From Rickettsiales bacterium (GTDB lineage Bacteria; Pseudomonadota; Alphaproteobacteria; Rs-D84), in assembly GCA_031267375.1 (NCBI GenBank), contig JAIRZE010000084.1:1-12930 (forward strand): a DNA stretch of 12,930 nucleotides, read 5' to 3'. Under the pieces are notes generated by a model that had not been told where the DNA came from, made no database searches, and saw only the letters and a list, made by a program, of their open reading frames with translations. Within the stretch, counting starts at the first letter, position 1. The number at the start of each line of letters is the position of its first letter. Below, piece after piece: positions 1 to 6,575 of the stretch. The position numbers and the translations under genes are program-made.

Positions 1-11
1 CCGCATCGCTG

Positions 12-56
12 GCGGCAAAGCCGCTCAGCTCTGCGACCCCGCCGCAAGGGCGGGGT
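12..56. repeat. two adjacent GC-rich hairpins
   Basis: Two short inverted repeats sit at the window edge: GCGGC-AAA-GCCGC (12-24) and ACCCCGCC-GCAAG-GGCGGGGT (36-56). The second resembles the GC-rich arms of the composite palindromes found near 7173-7293. No open frame is convincing here. The rest of 1-147, downstream of the minus-strand operon, holds only an A/T-rich stretch, and I see no clean intrinsic terminator for that operon. Confidence 0.5.
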
Positions 57-147
57 GGGGGCCCAGACTCAAACTTCGTTCCAAAAAAATATATTCCTTA
101 CGCTTGCGCCATATTATATAACGATGAAATAATAAAAATTCGCAGCT

Positions 148-936
148 TTACATCTGGCGGGACTTGGATAACAAATTAATATTGCGACTTCCCAAAAACA
201 TTGCCGCGATTTTTTTCAACCGCGCCGGTTTGTAAAAATCTATTCCGCCGATCTCAAACATCCCGGCGCACACATCGCCGAAATCTGACGGAGTTCCGCC
301 TGTCTGCACTTTTATTCTGTATGATGTCATACTTGCGAATTCCTGGGCGTATTGTTCAGTGTCGTTTTTTAATCCGGCGGCGATCGCGTCCAGCATCGCG
401 TTTATTTCTTTTTCGTCCGGCGCGGATTTTATTTTCTTTCCGGACAAGAATTTATAATACAGATACGCGTCCTGATTCATATATCCGACTTCGCGGCCGT
501 TTGAATCAAAAAGTATTTCGCCCGCGAACGCCTGTGTAAAATCGCCCGTTTCAGCCAATACTTTGCGGCGTTCCGCCATATCAGTCAATCGCGCGCTGAC
601 TTCGTCATAAATGCAGAACTCCGCAATTTGCGCGGCTGAAAATCCAGACAGGATTATCTTTGCGTTTTCCGCGTGTTTCTTTTCGTGAGCCAATGCGAAT
701 CTGTGATTCAAATTCAGCATTTTAATCATAGTCTGCAAATCCGCGTCCGGATTTTCGGAAATGAAATGATTGATGAAAATCTTGTCCGCCGGCAGATTGT
801 ATAACGCGGGCCGCAATCCTATCAGCGCGGATTCAGACTGCACGCGGACCGTGTCGCGAACTATTTCCTGGGCGGCCGCTTTGCCCGCGCAAAGCACGGA
901 TGCGGCTGCAAAAATTCCGGCGTGTTTCTTTTTCAT
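148..936 (-). CDS. secreted HExxH-motif protein, putative zinc metalloprotease (262 aa)
   Basis: I do not recognise a named family. The N-terminus is a typical Sec signal peptide: Lys-rich start, hydrophobic residues about 6-18, probable cleavage after Ala-Ala-Ala near residue 22-23, so the protein should act in the periplasm or outside. His84-Glu85-Lys-Lys-His88 is an HExxH motif, the zinc-binding and catalytic motif of gluzincin-type metallopeptidases; Glu112, 24 residues later in Asp-Glu-Val-Ser-Ala-Arg, is the natural third ligand. The same layout occurs in the 424-aa protein at 11600-12874 (HEFKH plus Glu 25 residues on), which also has a similar signal-peptide end (GKAAAQ versus GKAKAQ). 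Its ATG overlaps the stop of the upstream Cys-rich gene as ATGA, which implies translational coupling. HExxH motifs also arise by chance, so protease activity is inferred, mainly from the recurrence and the secretion signal. Confidence 0.8.
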   Translation of the reverse strand: MKKKHAGIFAAASVLCAGKAAAQEIVRDTVRVQSESALIGLRPALYNLPADKIFINHFISENPDADLQTMIKMLNLNHRFALAHEKKHAENAKIILSGFSAAQIAEFCIYDEVSARLTDMAERRKVLAETGDFTQAFAGEILFDSNGREVGYMNQDAYLYYKFLSGKKIKSAPDEKEINAMLDAIAAGLKNDTEQYAQEFASMTSYRIKVQTGGTPSDFGDVCAGMFEIGGIDFYKPARLKKIAAMFLGSRNINLLSKSRQM

Positions 937-1703
937 AATGCATAGGAACAGTTGTTTGTGAATTGAAAGGTTCCGTTGGAATCAGTGTAATTGTTTCCCG
1001 CGCCGGCAAAGCAATCCGTGATAGATGTTGACTTTTCCGGTGAAGTTATCCCGGCAAAAACGCCGCTTATATCCGGGCACTTGGTGCAACCGGTTCCGTT
1101 TTTGTAATACCCGGCGACGCAATAATCCGGGTTCGTACAGGAAGTATCAAATGTTGTGCAGCTGCAAGTTTTTCCAATGTTGTATGGAGAATTGGCGATA
1201 TCATAACCGGTTCGCGTAGTCGTGCTCCAAGCCGTGCAGCGTTTTTCATCCTGTATGCATTTTCCATTTCCATCCGCCGAAGAAATAGTCTCTGGATTTT
1301 TTATTTTCTGCCAGCACCAGCCGATTTCAGTGCAAAGCAGCTGAACTGCCGACGAATCTATATTTCCGCCAGCGACAGTGGAAAGACCGCCGCTGGAATT
1401 CACTATATATCCGCTGCCCCAGGAATTGCCGATGAATTTATTGTTATATGCCGGATAAGAAGATTGATCTTGGCACATACTGGCGGAAAAGCCGCAGTTT
1501 GATACCTGGGCGCAAGTCTTGGCACAAACAAGGATTCTGGATACGGCGGAAGGGTACAGGGCCCCGCCGTTCAAATCCCCCAAGCAATATGCTGGCAAAG
1601 TAGGCTCGTATGTTGCGTAATAGTTGGCGTTTGCCGCACCAAATGCAAGGAAGAAAAATAAAGGCATTGTTGTTGCGATAATAAATTGTGTGGATTTTTT
1701 CAT
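933..1703 (-). CDS. secreted Cys-rich protein (256 aa), first gene of the left module
   Basis: Unrecognised protein with a Sec signal peptide (Lys-Lys start, long hydrophobic core, probable cleavage after Ala-Asn-Ala at about residue 27) and 17 cysteines, suggesting a disulfide-stabilised extracytoplasmic protein. The C-terminal ~75 residues carry a Cys-Ser-Cys, then G-x-GC-xx-CP, a DC, and a final YTDSNGTFQFTNNCSY block; equivalents appear in the protein at 10877-11593. The reading frame is open 21 codons further upstream, to 1766, but I chose the ATG at 1703: a good Shine-Dalgarno (AGAGGA, 1711-1716) lies 7 nt before it, the signal peptide starts there, and the longer version would run through the leader's terminator hairpin. 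It shares ATGA with the HExxH gene that follows. Expression should depend on readthrough of the terminator at 1729-1753. Function is unknown; a surface or adhesive structural role is only a guess. Confidence 0.85.
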   Translation of the reverse strand: MKKSTQFIIATTMPLFFFLAFGAANANYYATYEPTLPAYCLGDLNGGALYPSAVSRILVCAKTCAQVSNCGFSASMCQDQSSYPAYNNKFIGNSWGSGYIVNSSGGLSTVAGGNIDSSAVQLLCTEIGWCWQKIKNPETISSADGNGKCIQDEKRCTAWSTTTRTGYDIANSPYNIGKTCSCTTFDTSCTNPDYCVAGYYKNGTGCTKCPDISGVFAGITSPEKSTSITDCFAGAGNNYTDSNGTFQFTNNCSYAL

Positions 1704-1728
1704 AGTTCTTTCCTCTGCTTGGGTTAGC

Positions 1729-1753
1729 AAAAAGCCGCCAAAGATAAGGCGGC
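1729..1753 (-). terminator. intrinsic terminator inside the leader of the Cys-rich/HExxH operon
   Basis: On the minus strand GCCGCC (1753-1748), an 8-base loop and GGCGGC (1739-1734) are followed by five T (1733-1729). It lies 25 bases upstream of the start codon at 1703, with no room for another promoter after it, so transcripts of the operon must read through it. This is the geometry of an attenuator. Confidence 0.75.
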
Positions 1754-1902
1754 AGGAGGTTAGCAACTATATTTCTATGAAGATAGTTCGGTCTATTCAA
1801 TATATTCAACCGACCCCCTGCCAAAAGCAGGGGCTGTTTTTCGTCAAGCCTGACGCATAGAAACAAGGGTTGCTACACCCCGCACAGACAACCCGCCCGT
1901 GC
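1729..1902 (-). ncRNA. structured leader RNA, candidate attenuator/riboswitch or small RNA (~175 nt)
   Basis: Transcription from the promoter at 1909-1937 would start near 1902 and run to the terminator at 1729-1753. Visible helices on the minus strand: a 5' hairpin (1904-1880); a long-range closing stem TAGCAAC/GTTGCTA (1875-1869 with 1767-1761) continued by TTTCTATG/CATAGAAA (1863-1856 with 1779-1772); and inside it CGTCA-GGCT-TGACG (about 1855-1842), CCCCTGC-TTTTG-GCAGGGG (1833-1815) and a TCGGT/ACCGA hairpin. GGCAGGGGG (1822-1814) can alternatively pair with CCTCCTGCC (1759-1751), 9 pairs with one G-U, which would break both the inner hairpin and the terminator. I do not match it to a known riboswitch, T-box, 6S or SRP RNA. 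It could be a stand-alone small RNA instead of a regulatory leader. Confidence 0.55.
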
Positions 1903-1908
1903 GGAATG

Positions 1909-1937
1909 ATTATAAATCAATTTCACAGTTTTATCAA
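1909..1937 (-). promoter_or_regulatory. strong sigma-70-type promoter for leader RNA and Cys-rich/HExxH operon
   Basis: On the minus strand a -35 TTGATA (1937-1932), a 17-base spacer and a consensus -10 TATAAT (1914-1909). This is the best promoter match in the window. The predicted start is near 1902. Confidence 0.75.
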
Positions 1938-1948
1938 CATATTTATCC

Positions 1949-1980
1949 TATTATCCTATTAGTATGCTAATAGGATAATA
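1949..1980. repeat. perfect palindrome, 14-bp arms, possible operator
   Basis: TATTATCCTATTAG and its exact complement CTAATAGGATAATA flank the 4-base centre TATG. The left arm overlaps a tandem TTATCCTA duplication (1943-1950 and 1951-1958). It lies 11 bases upstream of the -35 box at 1932-1937 and about 110 bases upstream of the tig promoter, with neither strand followed by a T-run, so a protein-binding site fits better than a terminator. Confidence 0.55.
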
Positions 1981-2090
1981 TGTTGTCGCGCGGCGCCGGG
2001 GATCAATTAAGATTAGCGGCTGATTTTTCTTGGCTATCCTGATGTGTGATGCACATCGCAACAATATCCCTAAGAATATTAAAATCTTGC

Positions 2091-2118
2091 TTGCAATATA
2101 TAAAATTATGATTACAAT
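2091..2118 (+). promoter_or_regulatory. probable tig promoter
   Basis: TTGCAA (2091-2096), 16-base spacer, TACAAT (2113-2118), giving a short leader of about 30 bases before the trigger factor ATG at 2158. A small inverted repeat GATGTG-TGATG-CACATC lies upstream at 2041-2057. Confidence 0.45.
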
Positions 2119-2157
2119 ACGCAGGCTAAATTTAACAAAAAAACAAAGAGAACAGCT

Positions 2158-3459
2158 ATGTTCAAAAAAGAAAAAATCAAAGATTTGCACTATTCCGTTT
2201 CCGGAATTCTGACCGCTGACGAAATAAACGCCGCCGCGGATGCGGTTCTGGCAGAGTACGGGCAAAAGGCAAAAATGCCGGGATTTCGTCCGGGCCGGAT
2301 TCCTTTGTCCGTCCTGAAACAAAAATTCGGCGCGTCCGCCTTTGCCGAGGCTGTGGACAAGCTGATGAACAAAGATATGACGGACTTTGCCGCGGCAAAG
2401 AAAGTTCGCTTGGCTGGCGCGCCAAAGGCCGATGTGCAAAAATTTGAAATCGGAAGCGATGTGGAATACAGCTTGGAATTTGACATCTTGCCGGAATTGC
2501 CGAATATTGATTTGGAAAAATTCACTCTGACCAAAAAAGTCGCAAAACTGGATGAATCAGAGATAAAAAAGTCTTTGGAAAACCTGCGCAAAAGCCGGGC
2601 CCAGGCCATAAAGCAAGCAGACGGATACAAAGCGGCTGACGGCGATACCGCGGTTATTGACTTCAAGGGATTTGACGGCGACACCGCATTTCAGGGCGGG
2701 GAAGCAAAAAAGCATCACCTGATTCTGGGCAGCGGATCTTTCATTCCGGGCTTTGAAGAAAAAATTATCGGGCACCAGGTTGGCGATAAATTTGACATAA
2801 ATGTCAAATTTCCAAAAGACTATCACGCCGAGAACTTGGCCGGAAAACCGGTGCGCTTTGAAATAGTAATTCACGAAATTCGTCATCCCGAATTGCCGGA
2901 ATTAAACGACGAATTGGCTAAATCTGTCGGCCAGGATTCCGTTGCAAAACTGACCGATCACATCCGCGACATTTTGACAGAGCAATATGACGAAGCATCA
3001 AAACGCGAAATGCGGGACGAGCTTTTGGACTTGCTGGCGGACAAAGTTCGCCTGGATTTGCCGGAAACTTTGGTGGCCCAAGAATTGGATGCGGCAAAGC
3101 AGGAATTTGACAGCCACGCCGGACATAGCCACGCCAAAGACGCGAAGTTTGATGAAAAGAAAGAGCGCAAAGATGCGGAACGCCGTGTAAAATTGGGCCT
3201 GATTCTGGCCGAATGGGGCACACAGAACAAAGTCGCAGTTGATAACAACGACTTGCAGAAAGCGATTTGGGCGGAAGCGTCGCGCTATCCGGATCCGCAA
3301 CAGGTGTTTGCGTATTACAATGAAAATCCGAACGCGCTTGCGATGCTGCGCGGAATGCTGTTTGAAAAGAAAGCGCTGGATGCTATGATTGCAAAGGTCC
3401 GCACGAAAGAAAAAACAGTAAAAGCCGAAGAGCTTTTCAAGCAAAACGATGTGAAATAA
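2158..3459 (+). CDS. tig: trigger factor, ribosome-associated chaperone/PPIase
   Basis: Trigger factor binds ribosomal protein L23 at the exit tunnel, shields nascent chains and has peptidyl-prolyl isomerase activity; it is cytoplasmic. The 433-aa length is normal for the family. The N-terminal domain (about 1-115) carries the ribosome-docking loop GFRPGRIP at 42-49. An FKBP-like domain spans about 158-241, including DFKGFDG and the FIPGFEEKIIG segment, followed by the helical substrate-binding C-terminal region (about 245-433). A His/Lys-rich insert (around 325-345, HAGHSHAKD) is a local oddity of the C-terminal region. Only a weak purine-rich site (AAAGAGAA) precedes the ATG. tig often precedes clpP-clpX in Alphaproteobacteria; here it is followed by a repeat element and a methyltransferase instead. 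Confidence 0.97.
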   Translation: MFKKEKIKDLHYSVSGILTADEINAAADAVLAEYGQKAKMPGFRPGRIPLSVLKQKFGASAFAEAVDKLMNKDMTDFAAAKKVRLAGAPKADVQKFEIGSDVEYSLEFDILPELPNIDLEKFTLTKKVAKLDESEIKKSLENLRKSRAQAIKQADGYKAADGDTAVIDFKGFDGDTAFQGGEAKKHHLILGSGSFIPGFEEKIIGHQVGDKFDINVKFPKDYHAENLAGKPVRFEIVIHEIRHPELPELNDELAKSVGQDSVAKLTDHIRDILTEQYDEASKREMRDELLDLLADKVRLDLPETLVAQELDAAKQEFDSHAGHSHAKDAKFDEKKERKDAERRVKLGLILAEWGTQNKVAVDNNDLQKAIWAEASRYPDPQQVFAYYNENPNALAMLRGMLFEKKALDAMIAKVRTKEKTVKAEELFKQNDVK

Positions 3460-3558
3460 AGGCAGAAGTCAAAGGGCAAAAAGCAGGAGCCGAATTTCAT
3501 TAATTTGAAAATAGTTCTTGTGATAGAAATTAAGAACCTGTCTTTTGCCTTTTGACTT
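3458..3558. repeat. ~100-bp inverted-repeat element, copy 1
   Basis: Arms 3466-3487 and 3537-3558 are inverted copies matching at about 19 of 22 positions (AAGTCAAAGGGCAAAA type), around a 49-base centre. The centre shares ATTTCA, TTTGAA, GTTCT and GAAATTAAG in the same order with the element at 6454-6562. It begins at the tig stop codon and ends about 10 bases before the next start codon. As RNA it would form a long hairpin and may act as a terminator or mRNA-stabilising structure. Confidence 0.75.
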
Positions 3559-3568
3559 AGGATAAACA

Positions 3569-4501
3569 ATGCTCTATAACAACATCTTTATTGGCGTTAT
3601 TCCGGGCATAGTCGGGGAATTCCTGACCATAGAAAATTCGCTTTATCTGGAAAAGAAAGCACGCTTGCTGGACGGCCTGGATCCGGAATCCCGCGCCACT
3701 ATCGTCGGCGTTTTGAACCGCTATGAAATGCTGGCGCATTCCGGAAATTTCAACGGACTTCTTGACGCTAATTATCTGACCGCCGCAGAATGGGAATACG
3801 GAAAAACAACTGCCGAAAATTTTTACAAAAGCATAACATACATCGGCGACTGCTTTGAATGCCGCGGGTACAGGCTGCCCATCAATCATTTTGAAACATC
3901 CGTATTTTTATCCGAGCATCATCTGGACAGTTTGTCCGACACGACATTGCTGGATGATCCGTCGCGCGTGATTTTGGATGTCGGCGGATTCATAGGCGAT
4001 TCCGTTTTGGTTTTTCGCAAACATTTTCAAAATAAAATTATTTCATTTGAAGCGACAGGGGAAAACTTCGCACTCGCCCAAAGAACCGCGGAGTTAAACA
4101 ATATTACAAACATAGTGCAAGAGCATCTGGCGCTTGGGGAACGCGCCGGCACCGTTTACTTTACGAACGACAAAGAATCCGGAAACAAGGAAAATTCCGC
4201 GGACATTGGCGAGCCGACGCAAATGGACACCCTGGACAATTACGCGCGGGAAAATAACATCCGCATCGGATTGATAAAGGTTGACATAGAGGGCGGCGAG
4301 CAAGCATTTCTGCGCGGCGCATTAGAAACAATAAAGCGCGATCGTCCGATAATGCTGCTGTCTATTTATCATAATTTCAATGATTTGTTTGATATAAAGC
4401 CGTTTATAGAATCGCTGAATTTGGGGTATAAATTCAAGATTAGTAAGCCTGTGGATTGTCCATTGCAAGAAATCCTGCTTATTTGCGAACCACAGGGATA
4501 G
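3569..4501 (+). CDS. FkbM-family SAM-dependent methyltransferase (310 aa)
   Basis: The C-terminal half is a class I SAM-dependent methyltransferase of the FkbM type. Motif I is VILDVGGFIGDSV (134-146), the acidic residue after strand 2 is Glu161 in SFEATGEN, and the FkbM hallmark VDIEGGE is at 238-244. FkbM proteins O-methylate sugars or polyketides, frequently in surface polysaccharide pathways, so the substrate here may be a glycan; this is inference. The first ~120 residues show no motif I know and may be family-specific. A Shine-Dalgarno-like AGGATAA lies just before the ATG, at the end of the repeat element. It is isolated from other glycan genes, although gmd and fcl lie 3-5 kb away on the opposite strand. 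A strong hairpin follows the stop codon. Confidence 0.88.
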   Translation: MLYNNIFIGVIPGIVGEFLTIENSLYLEKKARLLDGLDPESRATIVGVLNRYEMLAHSGNFNGLLDANYLTAAEWEYGKTTAENFYKSITYIGDCFECRGYRLPINHFETSVFLSEHHLDSLSDTTLLDDPSRVILDVGGFIGDSVLVFRKHFQNKIISFEATGENFALAQRTAELNNITNIVQEHLALGERAGTVYFTNDKESGNKENSADIGEPTQMDTLDNYARENNIRIGLIKVDIEGGEQAFLRGALETIKRDRPIMLLSIYHNFNDLFDIKPFIESLNLGYKFKISKPVDCPLQEILLICEPQG

Positions 4502-4504
4502 GGG

Positions 4505-4556
4505 ACTCGGAGCAAACACCTGCCCCCATTTATGGGGGCAGGTGTGCGCACCGAGT
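4505..4556 (+). terminator. large hairpin after the methyltransferase gene
   Basis: A perfect inner stem CACCTGCCCCCA (4517-4528), loop TTTA, TGGGGGCAGGTG (4533-4544) is enclosed by an outer ACTCGG/CCGAGT pair (4505-4510 with 4551-4556), followed by TTTAATTT. The T-run is interrupted, so termination efficiency is uncertain, but position and stability fit the end of the 3569-4501 transcript. Confidence 0.65.
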
Positions 4557-4610
4557 TTAATTTCTCTCATTTCTGCTCCTTTTTCCTGCTCATTGTTCCT
4601 AATAAATCCC

Positions 4611-4639
4611 TTGCTTTTTGGAAAAAACTCTGCCATAAT
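4611..4639 (+). promoter_or_regulatory. probable rpsA promoter
   Basis: TTGCTT (4611-4616), 17-base spacer, CATAAT (4634-4639). The predicted start is near 4646, leaving a ~115-base leader before the S1 start codon, which is consistent with the long autoregulated leaders known for rpsA in other bacteria. Confidence 0.55.
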
Positions 4640-4708
4640 TTGCGGGCTTTCCAGGGCGGGCGGAAACGCAATTCATACAACCCCGCAAGACCTTTGACAA
4701 TAACTGAC

Positions 4709-4733
4709 GGCTATGGGCCGTGGGCTATGGGCC
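4709..4733 (+). repeat. short tandem repeat in the rpsA leader
   Basis: GGCTATGGGCC occurs twice, at 4709-4719 and 4723-4733, with a 14-base period. It contains an in-frame ATG (4720 is in the same frame) but no ribosome binding site, and the peptide it would add to S1 looks non-native. Confidence 0.5.
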
Positions 4734-4761
4734 AAATGGCAAACTTTGTGAAAAACTCTTT

Positions 4762-6450
4762 ATGAAAGATATCTCCAAAGATTTATTTAATCCTTTGTCC
4801 GGCGAAGATTTCGCGACACTGTTCAACAATACTTATGGCAATCAGGAAACCTTGCAGGGCTATGGCACCAAGGGCACCGTCAAAGATATAAAATCAGACT
4901 TCGTTTTGGTTGATGTCGGCCTGAAATCCGAAGGCCGCGTGCAATTGAAAGAATTCGGCGCAACCCCGCCAAAAGTCGGCGACATTATTGATGTATTTGT
5001 AGAGCGCTATGAATCCCGCGACGGAACCGGCGTATTGTCTTATGCCAAGGCGCGCGCTGAAAAAGCCTGGAAAGATTTGGAAAAGGCCGTTGCAGACGGC
5101 GTTGATCCGACAGGAACTATTATGGAAGTCGTCCGCGGCGGATACACCGTTGACCTGGGCGGCGTGTTCGCGTTTATGCCGTCATCCCAGGCCGATCATC
5201 GCCCGATCCGCGATGCAAAGCAACTGGTCGGCATCACCGACAAATTCCGCGTTTTGAAAATGGACGCTCTGCGCACCAACGCGATCGTATCGCGCCGCGC
5301 GATTCAGTCCGACTCTATCGCAACCGCACAGAAAGAAGCGATGAAGAATATCTCGCTGGGCTCTGTCCTGGAAGGAACCGTAAAGAACATCACCGATTAC
5401 GGCGTGTTCATTGACCTGGGCGGCATAGACGGATTGCTGCACGTTACGGATCTGTCCTGGAAGCGCGTCAACCATCCGCGCGAACTGGTCCACGTCGGTC
5501 AGAAAATCAAAGTCAAAGTCATTCAATTTGATCCGGAATCGCACCGCATATCGCTGGGCGCAAAACAGCTGGAAGAAGATCCGTGGGATACCGCGTCCCG
5601 CGCGTTCAATATCAGCGACACAATTTCCGGCAAAGTGTCATCCATTACGGATTACGGCGCGTTCGTGGATTTGGGCAACGGCATAGAAGGCTTGGTCCAT
5701 ATGTCCGAACTGTCCTGGACGAACAAAAATATTCATCCCAGCAAAGTCTTGCAAAACGGCCAGGAAATCAATGTTATGGTCCTGGGCATAGATCAGGACA
5801 AACGCCGCATTTCATTGGGCTATAAGCAATTGCAGGGCAATCCGTGGAAACAGTTCGCGGACACTCATAATGTCGGCGATGTCGTGACGGGCCCGATCAA
5901 GAACACTACCGAATTCGGCTTGTTCGTGGCATTGACGCCGGAATTGGACGGAATGGTGCATATTTCCGACTTGTCTTGGGACGCGTTGAGCGAAGAAGAA
6001 TTAAAGAAATTCACTCGCGGCCAGGAAGTAACTGCAAAGATTCTGGACATCAATCCGGAAAAAGAGCGCGTTACCCTGGGCATCAAGCAGATGACCAGCG
6101 ACGGCGGCGACGGCAAAGTTTCTTTGAAGAAAGGCGCGGTATTGTCCGGCACTATATCCGAAGTAAATCAGGACGAATTGATTGTAGCATTGCCTGGGGA
6201 ATCCAAAGGCGTTATCCGCAAGACCGATTTGTCTCGCGACAAGGAAGGCCAGAATACTGCAAAGTACAAAGTCGGCGACGCAATAGAAGCATCTGTGGTC
6301 GCAGTGGAAGATAATATTGTGAAATTGTCTGTCCGCGCGTTGCAGGCGGCTTTGGAAAAACAAGCGGTCAAGGATTACGCGAATCAAGCGGATTCCGGCT
6401 CTGTCTTGGGCGACATTTTGGGCGCCGCGTTTGAACAAAGCAAACAATAA
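4762..6450 (+). CDS. rpsA: 30S ribosomal protein S1 (562 aa, six S1 domains)
   Basis: S1 is the RNA-binding protein that docks mRNA on the small ribosomal subunit, especially mRNAs with structured or weak leaders. Six OB-fold S1 repeats are visible at about 34-99, 116-182, 200-268, 285-355, 371-444 and 457-527. Repeats 3-5 have the classic ITDYGxFxDLG ... LxHxSxLSW pattern; repeats 1, 2 and 6 are more divergent, as usual. The C-terminal tail (528-562) is short. The frame stays open to an ATG at 4720, but that start lies inside a tandem repeat; the ATG at 4762 (MKDISKDLFN) gives a family-like N-terminus. No clear Shine-Dalgarno is visible, as is common for rpsA, whose translation S1 itself controls. 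The usual neighbours cmk and ihfB are absent: a methyltransferase lies upstream and an adenylate-kinase-like gene downstream. Confidence 0.97.
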   Translation: MKDISKDLFNPLSGEDFATLFNNTYGNQETLQGYGTKGTVKDIKSDFVLVDVGLKSEGRVQLKEFGATPPKVGDIIDVFVERYESRDGTGVLSYAKARAEKAWKDLEKAVADGVDPTGTIMEVVRGGYTVDLGGVFAFMPSSQADHRPIRDAKQLVGITDKFRVLKMDALRTNAIVSRRAIQSDSIATAQKEAMKNISLGSVLEGTVKNITDYGVFIDLGGIDGLLHVTDLSWKRVNHPRELVHVGQKIKVKVIQFDPESHRISLGAKQLEEDPWDTASRAFNISDTISGKVSSITDYGAFVDLGNGIEGLVHMSELSWTNKNIHPSKVLQNGQEINVMVLGIDQDKRRISLGYKQLQGNPWKQFADTHNVGDVVTGPIKNTTEFGLFVALTPELDGMVHISDLSWDALSEEELKKFTRGQEVTAKILDINPEKERVTLGIKQMTSDGGDGKVSLKKGAVLSGTISEVNQDELIVALPGESKGVIRKTDLSRDKEGQNTAKYKVGDAIEASVVAVEDNIVKLSVRALQAALEKQAVKDYANQADSGSVLGDILGAAFEQSKQ

Positions 6451-6453
6451 ATC

Positions 6454-6562
6454 AAAGGCAGAGGGCAAAAGGCAAAAGGCAGGATTTTGATATTTCAACT
6501 TTGAACAATGTTCTAATTTGAGAAATTAAGCTCCTGCCTTCTGCCTTTTGCCCTCTGCCTTT
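6454..6562. repeat. ~109-bp inverted-repeat element, copy 2
   Basis: Arms 6454-6484 and 6532-6562 are inverted copies identical at 30 of 31 positions (AAAGGCAGAGGGCAAAAGGC type), enclosing a 47-base centre related to that of the element at 3458-3558. It fills the gap between the rpsA stop and the next gene's ribosome binding site. The near-perfect arms suggest recent origin or selection for a hairpin. A miniature transposable element or REP-like unit is plausible; I see no target duplication. Confidence 0.8.
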
Positions 6563-6575
6563 CAAAGGTACAGCT

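Noticed and set aside
1815..1841. Plus-strand intrinsic terminator (CCCCTGC/GCAGGGG then TGTTTTT)
   Set aside because: No plus-strand gene precedes it, and the hairpin is better explained as part of the minus-strand leader; an antisense transcript cannot be excluded.
1444..1866. 140-aa minus-strand open frame overlapping the leader RNA
   Set aside because: It is out of frame with the Cys-rich gene, has no ribosome binding site, and most of it is a shadow of that gene. I checked it as a possible leader peptide, but it reads through the terminator.
1729..1902. 6S RNA, SRP RNA, tmRNA, RNase P or T-box identity for the leader
   Set aside because: The helices form a multibranch fold, not the 6S rod; the SRP GGAAGCAG loop, the T-box core and RNase P conserved segments are absent.
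2190..2684. 164-aa minus-strand open frame inside tig
   Set aside because: It is antisense to a well-supported trigger factor gene, with no ribosome binding site or recognisable domain.
4694..4699. Perfect TTGACA upstream of rpsA
   Set aside because: No -10-like hexamer lies at 15-19 bases; the TTGCTT/CATAAT pair upstream is better.
4720..4761. Upstream ATG start for S1
   Set aside because: The start lies in a tandem repeat, has no Shine-Dalgarno, and adds 14 residues not typical of the family.
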